Origin: Colocasia esculenta
Taxonomy: Eukaryota > Streptophyta > Magnoliopsida > Alismatales > Araceae
Reading direction: 5' to 3'
Length of the DNA stretch: 64,000 bases
Assembly (NCBI GenBank): GCA_014218235.1
Contig: CM024759.1
Coordinates: 7,518,712 to 7,582,711 of the forward strand
In this document: positions 22,229-32,807 of the stretch, in pieces
Layout of the letters: each line of letters begins with the position of its first letter
Numbering within the stretch: position 1 is the stretch's first letter
Translations under genes and position numbers: made by a program
The notes under the pieces: model-generated
The model's database searches: none
What the model saw: only the letters and a program-made list of their open reading frames with translations
What the model was told of the DNA's origin: nothing

Positions 22229-23330
22229 TTGCGTCCGGCTGAAGACGAAATAAACTTAGCGCTTCTTGGGAGGCAACCCAAGTGTACAGATTTCTTTTAT
22301 CAGGTAATTCTCTATCTTACTTTCTTTTCCTGTAAATAAGTAGGGGGGAGAGGTAGAATAAAGCATGCATAGTCCTCATCCTGAACAATGCTTCATTTTC
22401 TTTCTTTTAGCTTGTACATATGCAAATAAAAACAAAATTTCACAATGTTTCATCTTTGAATAAAAATATGTGGCATTTTGCTACCCAGACTATGTGTATG
22501 ATCTTTAACCATTAAAATTTTGTAGTTGTCACACTCCTTTGCAAACATCCATGTTAGGTAGCCTCTAGTAAAGGATTACATGTACTTCTTGTCTACCTTA
22601 TGTAAGGATTTATGGCAAGAAGTTTTCATACACACACTACACAGCCACTTAGACTAGCTGAACCTGAATGTAGCAAATTTGTCAAGGCTAGTAGGAGAGA
22701 GGTGATTGGTTTTCTCCCCTCCTCTTAAGTGAATTGTGAAGGAAGTGAAGACGTGTGATCAAGGAACCTGACTGTCCATCCTTCCTTTAAGAGGAAAAGA
22801 AAAGAAAAGTAAAAAGCAAAAAGCAAAAGCAAAAGAAAAATATATCCATGAAAAATGCCCCGGATCTGAGTAAAGTTGGACTCGCTACTCTTGAAAAGTG
22901 ATGGGTTGTGCAGCATTATGGATGAAAAAGAACGAAAGAAATTCTGAGTGCACAAAGTGCAAATAAAGAGGCAAAGTCATCAGCTCAGAGAAATAATCCT
23001 CAAGGAAGTTGGGCATAATGGAACTGAGAGAAACAACCAGATCTGACTGAGCAAGGATCTTATTCCACAAATATTTTCTTCTCCCTCGAATTAATCTAAT
23101 CTCAATCACTAGCTAAGGCAGAGGAGCTTCAGAAGGGCTGATGTGAACTCTTAAGTGGGCTATCGCTTGTGCACTAATTTCTTGCCATACGCCCTTACAA
23201 TTAGGAAAGACATGTACCCACATTAATCTTTTACATGATGGCTATTTAACATGAGACATTGTATTTTCTAGTCTTACATTGAGAGTAATTTTTATTGCTA
23301 AGGGACTAGCAATGTTCAAGTAGAGGGGAG
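22229..23330 (+). other. E4 3' untranslated region and polypurine tract
   Basis: Just after the stop comes 'cttagcgcttcttgggaggcaaccca' (written here in part), a landmark found after pol in Athila/Tat elements. A purine-rich run lies at 22787-22845. The priming polypurine tract (AGTAGAGGGGAG) ends at 23330, against the right LTR. The minus-strand ORFs 22725-23109 have no recognisable product. Confidence 0.75.
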
Positions 23331-25694
23331 TGATAACTACATAATTGTTCGTGTTAAATTTCATACATACAGTTGATTTTAGACATCATTTGTCTGTAAA
23401 TAATATGCAATTTGATATTAATTCTCATTTTCATCCATTAATAAGTTTTCAAACATATTAGTTAAATTCTCGAGTTGAACACATAGTTAAATTCTCATTT
23501 AATAAAATCAATGAATTTTGAATAGTTTACTAAATAAAAAAGTTTCTATACATTGTATATAAATAAATTTTAGTTTTATTATCACTTTAAACATATTTTA
23601 ATTCTTGTAAATATTAGTGTGTAAATAAATTTGATTTTAAATAAATAACATTCACCCAATATAATCATGACACATACCCCTCCCAATTTCAATAAACAAA
23701 TAAAAATATTTTAATAACAACCTTTTACCCTACCCAATCCCATCTAATCCGATTAAAAATCTTATTACTTTTCTTTCCCAGTTGGAAGCAGGTGGAAGCC
23801 TCGTGAAGCTTGCAGAGGAGCCCCGGGGCGATTTGGCAGAGCTCGGGTCCAAGGGGATTTGGGTGCGCCAGCGGATCTGGAGGCGATGGAGGCGGTTTGT
23901 GTGAACCAGAGATGGCGCTGGGAGCTCTGGCCGGTTGTGCAAGGTGGATGGGGCGGCTGGCGCCCAGATCTGGTGTGGCTGAGCTGGGCTGTCAAATTGC
24001 TTGGGCGGAGGTGTGCTGGAGCAGGGCAGACCAAGGCTGAGGTGGCATGGCGCGCCAAGGGCCATGCGGATGGGCACTGCGTGCACGGCGGGACCAGATC
24101 CCGTGCACTGGAGTGCAAGGCAGCAGGTGAAGGTGCTGGCGATGGCGGGAAGCTGATGCGGCTGGTTCGCTGTGGAGTTCCCGTGCGACGCAGAGGCTGT
24201 GGATAGCTGGTCCGTGCGCAGCGGCCGGGTGTGCTGAGGTGGCGATCCGCGGCGTGAGGAGAGATGGCGATCCTGGTGCTACTACAAAGTTGGTGATCTA
24301 GGAGGCAGGAAGAAGAGTCCCGGGTGCCTATAAAAGGACCCCAAGGTCCTCTTCTCCGGGGGGTTCGGCTGGTTAGAATTTCTTAGGAATTTTTAGGTTT
24401 TCTTTTCTGTCATTTTCTTCTGTACTTTCCTCTTTCAAGCAGAGCAGTAGTGGGGATTCAAATGTGGGGGTTCAAGTTTTATGTTAGATTTTGTTTTTCT
24501 TCCAGTTTCCTCAGTATTTTCCTTCAGCACCTGTAGAATGGGTTAGCCAGTTCCAGTTTTTTTAGAGATTTTATTTCTGCCATTTTTTCCTGTGGTTCTT
24601 CTTTCAGCAGAGCAGGGGTTAGAGTTCTTGTGATTCGATTGGAGGAGAGCTTGGAAATTTCTTCTGTTGTAAAGGGTTCGACATTTTCGGGGAGATTTCT
24701 CTGGTTCAGCCTGGATTTTTGTTTTTTTTTACTTCTGTGAATGGTTGGGCTGTGGAATGCTCTCCTTCATTTCTTCTTTGTTCAAGAGATGTCAATTCAT
24801 TATGGTATTCCATTTATCTCTGTGTTCTTCTTCTTTTATAACTTCTGTGTTCAAGTTCCATTTAGCAATCTTTCTCTGATTCCTTTCTTCTTTGCTACTA
24901 ACGGGAGATCACTACTGTTCTTGCTGCTGGAAGGGAGACCAGGTGGTTTTCTATTTCATCTTTTAGAATTTCTGGAGAATCCGACATCTGGGATTTTTAA
25001 CTTTTCTTTTCTTCTTGTTGAGCATTTGTGATAGTTTGATTGCTGGGAGAGATCGTTGGGTTTGGCACTCCGAGAGTTCAGTCACTTGTTTAGATAGTTT
25101 TGCTGTTGTGACATTTGAAAGTTTTGTCAAGTTCTTCTTCAGTTCGGCTGCTATAGGATGGGGGTGATTTCATGAGGATTAGGAGATTGTTTAATTTGTT
25201 TTGGAGTTATTATTTCGTTCTTATTTTCTGTTCTTCATAGCACGAGGATTCCGAATTAGTTGTTCTTATTTTCCGTTCTTAATAACTGTTCGTCCCCTGT
25301 GCTCCAGGGGTACATTGATTTGAAAGTTTTCTTTTAAAGATTTCTGTCTATTGTTTTCATCCCTCGAGCTATGAGGGTACAGTGATATCATATCTCTTTT
25401 CATTTCAATTCAACTGGTTCTTTCATTAAATTTGTTCTGTCAAGATTTTGCGGGATTTGATTGGTGTTGTTTACACCTTCACTTTTAATGCATTGTCATT
25501 AGAATGATTTCAAGTTAAAGTAGTTTAAATCAAATTCTATTCGGCCTCTTCGTGGATATGACCTGTTCTCACCACTGTATGAGTTCATCTTTGTTATTTT
25601 AATCTTGTGAGACAGTTTAGAGGAAGTGCGCATATTGACTTGTGCGAGGAACTCTGGACAACGAAAATGCACAGTCAACAAAGCCGCACGTTCA
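23331..25694 (+). repeat. E4 right LTR
   Basis: A copy of 17130-19496 with roughly 50 differences by eye. TATAAAAG is at 24329-24336. It is flanked on the right by TCTAC and then E3 protease sequence. The apparent extension of the E3 protease ORF down to 25499 is read-through into this LTR. Confidence 0.93.
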
Positions 25695-26590
25695 TCTACC
25701 ATTGCCCCATAGGCTTCTAACCAATCCATTCCCAAAATCATATCATAATCTTTTGATGTTAAAGCATATAACCTTGCTGGCATCTGATTCCCTTGAATCA
25801 TTATCGGAACTTCGTCTAGAAAACATGAAGTGAGCATATACCCTCCTGAGGGAATCTCTACTACCAACTCACACTGTCTCTCTTCTAAAGGGTGTACCAT
25901 ACTATCCAAAAAATCCTTGGAAATAAATGAATGGGAACCACCTGGATCTATTAATACTCTAGCAGAAAAATCAAAGAGCGGTAATATACCTTCAATAAGA
26001 TTGGATGCCTCTGCCTGAGCTCTAGTAACAGCTATCACTCGACCCCGACCTCCTCTCTGGTACGGTGCACCTCTGCCTCGCTCTGTTGACTGCTGCTGAG
26101 TCCCTCGGCCATAGCTGTATTCTCGTGGAAGTGGACAATTTCTTGCTAAATGCCCTGGCTGCCCACAGTTGTAACACCTACAAGTTGGATATGTCGCGGG
26201 CTTCCCTGTCGTGCTCTGCTGTGACTCCTCTGGAACCGGTGCCGGTGGCCTGTAACCACGACCCTGCTGGAAACCCTGTTGTCTACCTCCACCTCGACCT
26301 CCTCCTCCTCGAAAGAACTTCTTTATCTGCTTGCCCCACTTTGCTAAACCTGATGATGTAGAAGCTCCGGAAGGTGCCTTTCCCTTACTGATTCCTGCTG
26401 ACTACTGTGGTAGCCGAAAGCTACCTGAACCTCCTGACTGTTCCTGCCTAGCCCGAACAGTCCTCTTCAATATTGCTGCTCCCTGAGCTGCCTCCTCTAC
26501 TGTTCTACACATAAGGGGAATCACCGCGTCATGCAACTCTACCCTCAAACCTCTAATAAAGTACTCCACCATCATGGTGTTATCTGTCAC
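25695..26590 (-). pseudogene. gag: E3 gag C-terminus and aspartic protease
   Basis: In one frame, right to left. The end of the Gag capsid region (NTMMVEYFIRGLRVELHDAV) is followed by a TAG near 26401, a Gly/Arg-rich stretch, a zinc knuckle (CYNCGQPGHLARNC), and then protease with the active-site motif LIDPGGSHSFIS and the downstream DYDMILGMDWLEAYGAMVD. The frame continues without a shift across E5 into 39739-40394 and across E4 into 17129. E3 thus had a single gag-pol polyprotein before the insertions. The last 40 residues of the minus-strand ORF ending at 25499 come from E4. Confidence 0.9.
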
Positions 26591-28623
26591 TGTTGCCCAG
26601 CTAGCTAGCCCAGAGGGGGGGTGAATGGGTTATTAAAACTTCGATCTTTGATTAAAATCTGTTTACTGAGAGGATTGCACAACTTAATAACAAGGTTAGA
26701 GTTAGAGCAAACAAAACAACAATCACACAAAACACATCCACAAGACACAAGGATTTTTATCCTGGTTCGGAACTCCTCTCCACAGGAGACCTACGTCCAG
26801 TCCCTGAGCAATACCTCAGGATTTCACTACCAAGGGTACAATCCCCCTTTAAGGATCCTTACACCTAGCCTCAACTGGTCTTCCTTCAGCCTGAAGGGAA
26901 CAACAACCACCCTGGATACCACCAGGTCTTCCTTCGTCCAGAAGGGAACACAACCTAATAAGAAAAGGGTGTGGAAACGAGCTTCAGACTCTAGCTTGAC
27001 CAGCTACACACTGAAGCTTCTAAGCCCCCGAGAGAGAAAGATATTTAACAAGGTTTTTCTCTCCAAGGACTACACAGGCTCTCACAAAAGAGAAAATTCC
27101 TTTTGAGCACAGAGAGCTAAGAGCTAGGAGCTTAGAACCAGGTTGGAGTGGTAGCTTCGCTCTTCTTCAAAGTTCTGAAGACTCTGAGAGATGGATTTCT
27201 TTCTTTTTCTCAAATCAAGCGTTGTTTCTCACTGTGTCTTTTTGATTTCCGTCTTGAGTCTTCTATTTAAACTGCTGATTCAAATTCGAACGTTGAAGTG
27301 TCCGTTGTCTCTTATCCTTGTGTACGTTAGACTGGTCACAAAGGAAGCTTCTGATCGTCAGTCTTTTATCCTTGTGTACACGCCAAAGAGATGTCATAGA
27401 ACTTTGTATCTTGTGTCCAACGTTGTCCAGATGAGTCTTGTCAGATATCTGTAAGCATATCATCAATAAATAGAAGACAGCTAAGACTGCTGTCTATTGT
27501 TAGTTGAGATGGAACAGATATTGCAGTATATAGTAAGGCTCCTTTCTGTCTAAAAAAGTACGTAGACAGAGTAGCATAGAAATGGAAGATATTGTCTGCA
27601 TGCATGGGAGATACGATCAGAGAGCATTTAATGCATAGCAGTCAACGGACAAGATATGACTTTGACTTTTCAACGCTATTAAAAGGCATTATACTGATGC
27701 ATCAAGAAATTCGATAAAAAGAATCTTGCTGACTTCATAACTTATGAAATCGTTATGAATTATAGCAAGTCGATATGAACTGTAAGGAAATCGTTGTGAT
27801 AACTTATGAAGTCGTTACAACAAGCAAGTCGTTGCGAGTTCTGAAGAAATCGTTACAAGAAATCGTTATGACTATCGAGTTGTAAGGAAATCGTTACAAG
27901 AAATCGTTATGACTATCGAGTTGTAAGGAAATCGTTACACGAAGTCGTTATACAAAGCAAGGCGTTATGAACAGTAAATAAATCGTTATGAATTCTAAAG
28001 AAATCGTTATGAACTCTAAAGAAATCGTTACGGCTAGAGAGTCGTTGCGAGTTCTAAAGAAATCGTTACGAGGTCTAAAGAAATCGTTACGACAGAGAGT
28101 CGTTGCGAGTTCTAAAGAAATCGTTACGAGGTCTAAAGAAATCGTTACGGCTAGAGAGTCGTTGCGAGTTCTAAAGAAATCGTTACGACAGAGAGTTGTT
28201 GCGAGTTCTAAAGAAATCGTTACGAGGTCTAAAGAAATCGTTACGGCTAGAGAGTCGTTGCGAGTTCTAAAGAAATCGTTACGAGGTCTAAAGAAATCGT
28301 TACGACAGAGAGTCGTTGCGATATCGATTTGCTTTGAGTTTCCCGGTCAAAGAGGAAATCGTTCTGCTTATCAAAGAAGTCGATGCGATATCGATTTGTT
28401 TTGAGTTTTCCGGTCAAAGAGGAAATCGTTCTGCTTATCAAAGAAGTCGATACAAAGACTTGGATAGAAGTGAGATGAGACTTACCAGATTGTCTTGAAC
28501 TTTCATTTTTCTTTTATGTCCTGTTCTCAAGGCTCAAGTAATCCATTAGTGTTATTTTGTTAATCATCAAAATTAATATATAAATAAATGGAAATATTTA
28601 TTATGGGGACAGTTTGGTCATCA
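26591..28623 (-). repeat. E5 3' LTR (left)
   Basis: The + strand reads TGTTGCCCAG at the left and GGTCATCA at the right. A TATA-like TTTAAATA on the minus strand lies near 27265. It contains the minisatellite at 27741-28330. Forward ORFs such as 26621-27106 recur in the other LTR and are not host genes. Confidence 0.95.
27741..28330. repeat. Minisatellite in the E5 LTR (AAATCGTTACG core)
   Basis: About twenty copies of a degenerate unit of roughly 20 bp carry the core AAATCGTTA(C/T)G, alternating with GTCGTTGCGAG and spaced by 'gttctaaag' or 'gaggtctaaag'. The same array occupies 38856-39445 in the other LTR with the same number and order of units. The repetitive ORF 27988-28404 is a by-product. 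Confidence 0.9.
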
Positions 28624-28777
28624 ATCTCCCCCTTTTTGATGATGACAAAATATACTAAACATCATACAAAAAAATGAAATATGTTTTATGTTTTTCAGAT
28701 TTACGTTAGTTGTCTCCCCCATTTTGTCATTAAGCAAAAAGAGAAGCTGTGAGACAAAGAAGAGAGAAAGATTTATA
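28624..28777 (-). other. E5 polypurine tracts
   Basis: On the minus strand, CATCAAAAAGGGGGAGAT directly precedes the LTR (28624-28642). A second purine run, AAAATGGGGGAGACA, lies at about 28711-28725. Paired tracts are usual in Sireviruses. Confidence 0.8.
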
Positions 28778-31700
28778 TTATGATGGAGAAAGATAATACA
28801 GAGGAGATAACAAGGAGGCATGCTGTGAGACAACAGCCCATGCCTTGATCTCAAGATCCTCAAAAATTTGCAGAAAAACGCCAGAGGCAATTGAGAAGGA
28901 GGGTCCCATGGAAGGGATGTTCCTCTGAATGTAGAGTTGCCGTTGCTGCTCTAAGAATTCTCCATATTGAGTTTTGTCCAAAATGAATCTGTAGTAAGTA
29001 CTCCTACCAAAACTGGCCCTATGGAGAAATCTGTCCAAGGAAATGGGATAGTGGATCTTTTGATTTAACAGATCCTGCTTTAAGGCATAGAAAGCAGAAT
29101 ATCTAGATGCCCATATAGCATAGATCTTTGGTATGGGTGCGATGGAATTTAGATCCATAAAAGCTTCTGCAGAAAGAACAGGCTTCCTCTGACTAACTAG
29201 ATCTTGATTGATAGCTTCCAATTGCTGATAAGAGGCCTGATAGAGAAGCTGCCATTCTGATGAGGTGAGTCTTTCACACTCAGAAATGAGTGGAGCTAAG
29301 ATCTGAGAAGACATGCGGCCAGAGTGGTATTCTCTGAAGATGAACCGCAAAAAGGAAGGAGATCTGCCCTGCTTGGCTGACATCCTGCCCATCTGTCTTG
29401 CAAACATATCTAAAGCATGTGACCCAGCTCGGAATCAAATACTAAAGAGTGCAGCTTCGGCAGAAGAACTGGAAAATCAACCTTGAAAGAGACAAAGTCT
29501 ACCTTAAGAGGAAGGTTGAGAGGGATCTCTGATTTCAGCACAGTAATCTGCGAATGGAACTGGCAAAACTGAACTTCTGGAATTTTGTTCAAGTAACAGA
29601 AGTCACTGTATAGCTGAAAGGCTCTGGCAATGCAAATTTCCTTCAAAATGAAGGATCCCCAAGAGTTCTTGTGCTGGATGATAAACCACTCAGAGAAGGT
29701 GAGTGGGTGAGCTCTGTGAGAGAGGGATTCGGCCCTTGCAGTCAGGTATTTTTCATACTGAGCCTTATTTCCTTTGATAGCTGCCCACTGATCTTCAGTC
29801 TTGAACTCAGTGCCCTCAAGGATTTTGGATTTGAAAGCTTGGGATATCTGAGTAAAAGGAAGAACAATGGCCAGGTGATCAGATAGGTTGAGAAAAGGAA
29901 TACCATAAATGGTAGAAAGAATGCATTTCTGGAGGTATTCTTTGTAGATAGGTCTTCTCTTAGGATCAAGGGTAAGAGAGTACCATAAAGGAGGGTATAG
30001 AGGAACAGAAGGAGTGCTTAGAGATGAGGAGGTTTTTCTCTTTTTCTTGGCAGGACTGGGAGGGTCAGTCCTGTGAATGTGAGAGGCTGAGGAAAGAATG
30101 GTGAGGAGGGTGTTCCTTTCAAAATTGTCTGGAACATTGGTGTCAAAGACACCAAGAGGCAGAGGTTTATCTGGAGGAAAGATAACAGAATTAGGAGGAG
30201 TAGGAGGATAGAAAAAATGTTTAGGATTAAAGGAAGAGGTGGGTTGAAGAGGAGGTGTTTGAATTTTAATAGGTGAAGGTTTGGGAGTTAATGAGGATGG
30301 AGCTGAGATGTGAGCAGGAGTAGGAGAGAAGGAGGGTTGAGATGATGTAGAGGATGAGGAAGGTTGGGTGCGAGGCATGGGATGTTTTATGGTTGGTGGA
30401 GCAGGAGGTGCAGTAGAAGGAGATGAAGGTGTGGAGAGGGTTGGAGTGGCAAGAGATGAAGTATCAGGGGCCTTGGAGACTGACACTGGCTCTTTCCCTT
30501 TGGCCTGACTCTCTCTGACTGCTGAAGAGGGTCCTGAAGACCCTGAGGCTGCCACTGATCCTGGTGACCTCACTACAGATGGCCCTGATGGCCCTGACCT
30601 TTGAGCAGATGGCCCTGCTGGCCCTGGTGGCCGAGGAGTAGCTGGTCTGCCCGGAGACATCCCACTGGACTTAGACACAACACCCAGCATAGACTTTATG
30701 TCAGACAATTCTTTATTGAAGTACCTCATTGCATTTCTTATTGAGGATACGTCTGAGGAAGTTGAGGCTTGATTGGAAACAATGCCTTGAATGCTAGACT
30801 GAACAGATGCCAAGATCTCTCCTTGGGCTTTTAACAAGGCCATAACATGCTTCAACTTCACATTTCTATGGCCCTTCCTAGACCTCCTGTGAACAACTCT
30901 TTTCTGCTTACCTTGCTGAGAGACAGGCTCCTCTAGATTTATATTAGGACTTGGGCCTTCACTAACATCAACCTTGGCTGGAGCTGGAATTTCCTGAGTA
31001 GGTGCAGCTTTCTCAGGAATAGCTTCATTTTCTGGCTTTTCAATCTCAGCTTGCTCCCCCTGAATGGGAGCAGGGACTTCAATACTTTCTTGCTCCCCCT
31101 GAGCAGGAGCTTCTTCCAAGACAGCTTTCTCCAAGTGGCCTTCTGCCACGGATTCAGATACTTCAGGATCAACTCTACTTTGCTCCCCTTGGCTAGGAGC
31201 TTCTTCCATGACCACATCTTGTTGAGTACCTGCTTGTACCTCAACATCTGCAACTGATTCAGACTGAACTTCAGTATGGCCTGCTGCCATAACTTCTTCA
31301 TCAGGACCACCTTCCTTAGAAGAGACTGAGATGGAGGGAATGGAATCCAATACCTCTCTTAAAATAGAGGCGACTAAGGTGGTGGGCAAGGAATCTGCCA
31401 CACCAGCTGCACCCTCTTCCAATTGAGCTTCGGATTGGCATTCCACAACTGGTACTTTTACTGCAGCTGATTTTACAGGTTCTTGTTCTGCTGCTGCTTG
31501 CTCTGCTGCTACTGCTTCTTGCTCTGCTGCTGCTTCTTCTTGCTCTGCTGCTGCTTCTGGAATATCTGCAATAACTGCTTCTCCTTCAGCCACAGAGGAC
31601 TTTGACCAAACTCCTTCTTGCACTAAAAAACCGCTTTTCTTTAGATTTCTGGACCTTATTGACTGGCCCATCTTTTCAGCTACTGCTCCTGACAAATCTA

Positions 31701-32402
31701 CTCCAAAATGCTTGAAAACCTTGGTCAGTAGATGAGCATACGGAAGGGAAACATTCAACTTGCTCTTTGTTTCCCATAACTGAGCATGTGCAAACATCAT
31801 TCGCTCAATCATCACTGCGGCCAGGTTTATTCTTTGTTCTGGATTGCCCAGAACATTATGTCCGAATCTGCCCTAGTACATGAAGAAAAGGTAGCACTAC
31901 GAGGTACTAAGATTTGGCAGACTATAAAGTGAAGCAATCTATTGAACGCGGACATCTGATTAATATCAAGCTTCCCATCCTTTAACTTAAATCCTGGACC
32001 GATAATCCCGAGACCTTTGACTTCATCATTCACAGAGTGAATGCCACTAAATCCAGAGGTCTTCACTCCAAACAAATCACGCAAAAGCTCATGGGTTATT
32101 CTGATTTGGATGCCCTTGACAGAGGAAACAAGGGACCCATCTGCTTCTGACTTCAGACAAATGTAGAAGGCTTTTACCAAGTCCGGGTAGCTTACCTCAC
32201 TGAAGGTGACCACATCCATCCACTGCAATCTTCTTAGAGTATCAACTAGCCTGGCCATGCCATTCTTCTCAAGATTCTGAACATCCACTGCCTTATTTCT
32301 GCAAATCTTCGTCTTCACAAACGTAAATCTTTCTTGCTCCCTTGGGGATAAATACTCAGCACTGTAGCCCCCAACACTTCCGGAGATCAACGGAGCGGCC
32401 AT
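28778..32402 (-). pseudogene. E5 third ORF ('env-like'), about 1200 codons, two frameshifts
   Basis: Three open segments in different frames (32402-31827, 31815-29410, 29407-28778) form one ancestral ORF. The N-terminus has the putative plant transposon-protein domain (LLRDLFGVKTSGF, AFNRLLHFIVCQILVPR, then MMIERMMFAHAQLWE and VFKHFGVDL). An Ala/Glu-rich region follows (EEAAAEQEAVAAEQ), then repeats of P-x-QGEQ, a basic patch, a coiled coil (MALLKAQGEILASVQSSIQ) and a Pro/Ser-rich linker. PAKKKRKT near 30030-30053 resembles a classical nuclear localisation signal. The last 400 or so residues form a non-repetitive domain I do not recognise (PLWYSLTLDPKRRPIYKEYL, FLHRASFGRSTYYRFIL). No signal peptide or obvious membrane segment is seen. 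Function is unknown. Confidence 0.8.
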
Positions 32403-32807
32403 GGGTGCAGAGAAGAGAAGATTCTGGAAGGGAGGATGATGGAAGGGACGGAAGTTCTCGAAGGAATTCTTCGCGGGAAGAGAAGAAGGCTTCGAAAGTT
32501 GCAGAGAGTCGATCCCAAAATCGTTAGGGCATCGGCTTTGGGTGAACAGATAGAGGATAAAAAGGGGTAAAGGTAGAAGACGAGTCGATCCCAGAGCGAT
32601 TTGAATAAAATAATATTACTTTATTGAAAGGAGGAGCGCCAAAGGCGGTAAAGATAGAAAGCGACAAAAAAATTTGACAAGTCAAACAACTTTCTACACA
32701 GAAGCGGTCAAAGCATATAGATAACTGAGTTTTGCTTAACTTTATCGGAGAGAGAACTTTCATTTAATCTGAAAACTTTATATGTCAATAAAATCACAGA
32801 AATTCTT
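32403..32807 (-). other. E5 spacer between pol and the third ORF
   Basis: A 405-bp non-coding gap. The phrase gtcgatcccA(A/G)A occurs at about 32510 and 32589. One copy is followed by AAATCGTTAGG, close to the core of the LTR minisatellite. Compared with E2 and E7, this is where an internal promoter would sit, but no good TATA box is seen. Confidence 0.4.

Larger units (their letters stand above)
17130..25694 (+). mobile_element. E4: non-autonomous Athila-like element, duplication TCTAC
   Basis: Two direct LTRs (2367 and 2364 bp, about 98% identical by eye) begin TGATAAC and end GTTCA. The five-base duplication TCTAC lies at 17125-17129 and 25695-25699. A tRNA-Asp primer site follows the left LTR and a polypurine tract precedes the right LTR. 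The interior is only 3834 bp and encodes one ORF joining Gag and integrase ends. All cis signals for transposition look intact, while reverse transcriptase, RNase H and the integrase core are absent. It split the E3 pol frame between protease and RT. Confidence 0.93.

Noticed and set aside
26621..27106. 161-codon + strand ORF, repeated at 37740-38225
   Set aside because: It lies entirely in the E5 LTR, antisense to the element, with no recognisable domain.
27988..28404. 138-codon ORF with repeated KEIVTARESLRVLKKSLR units
   Set aside because: It is the translation of the LTR minisatellite. It recurs in the other LTR (39103-39498), has no start context and no known domain.
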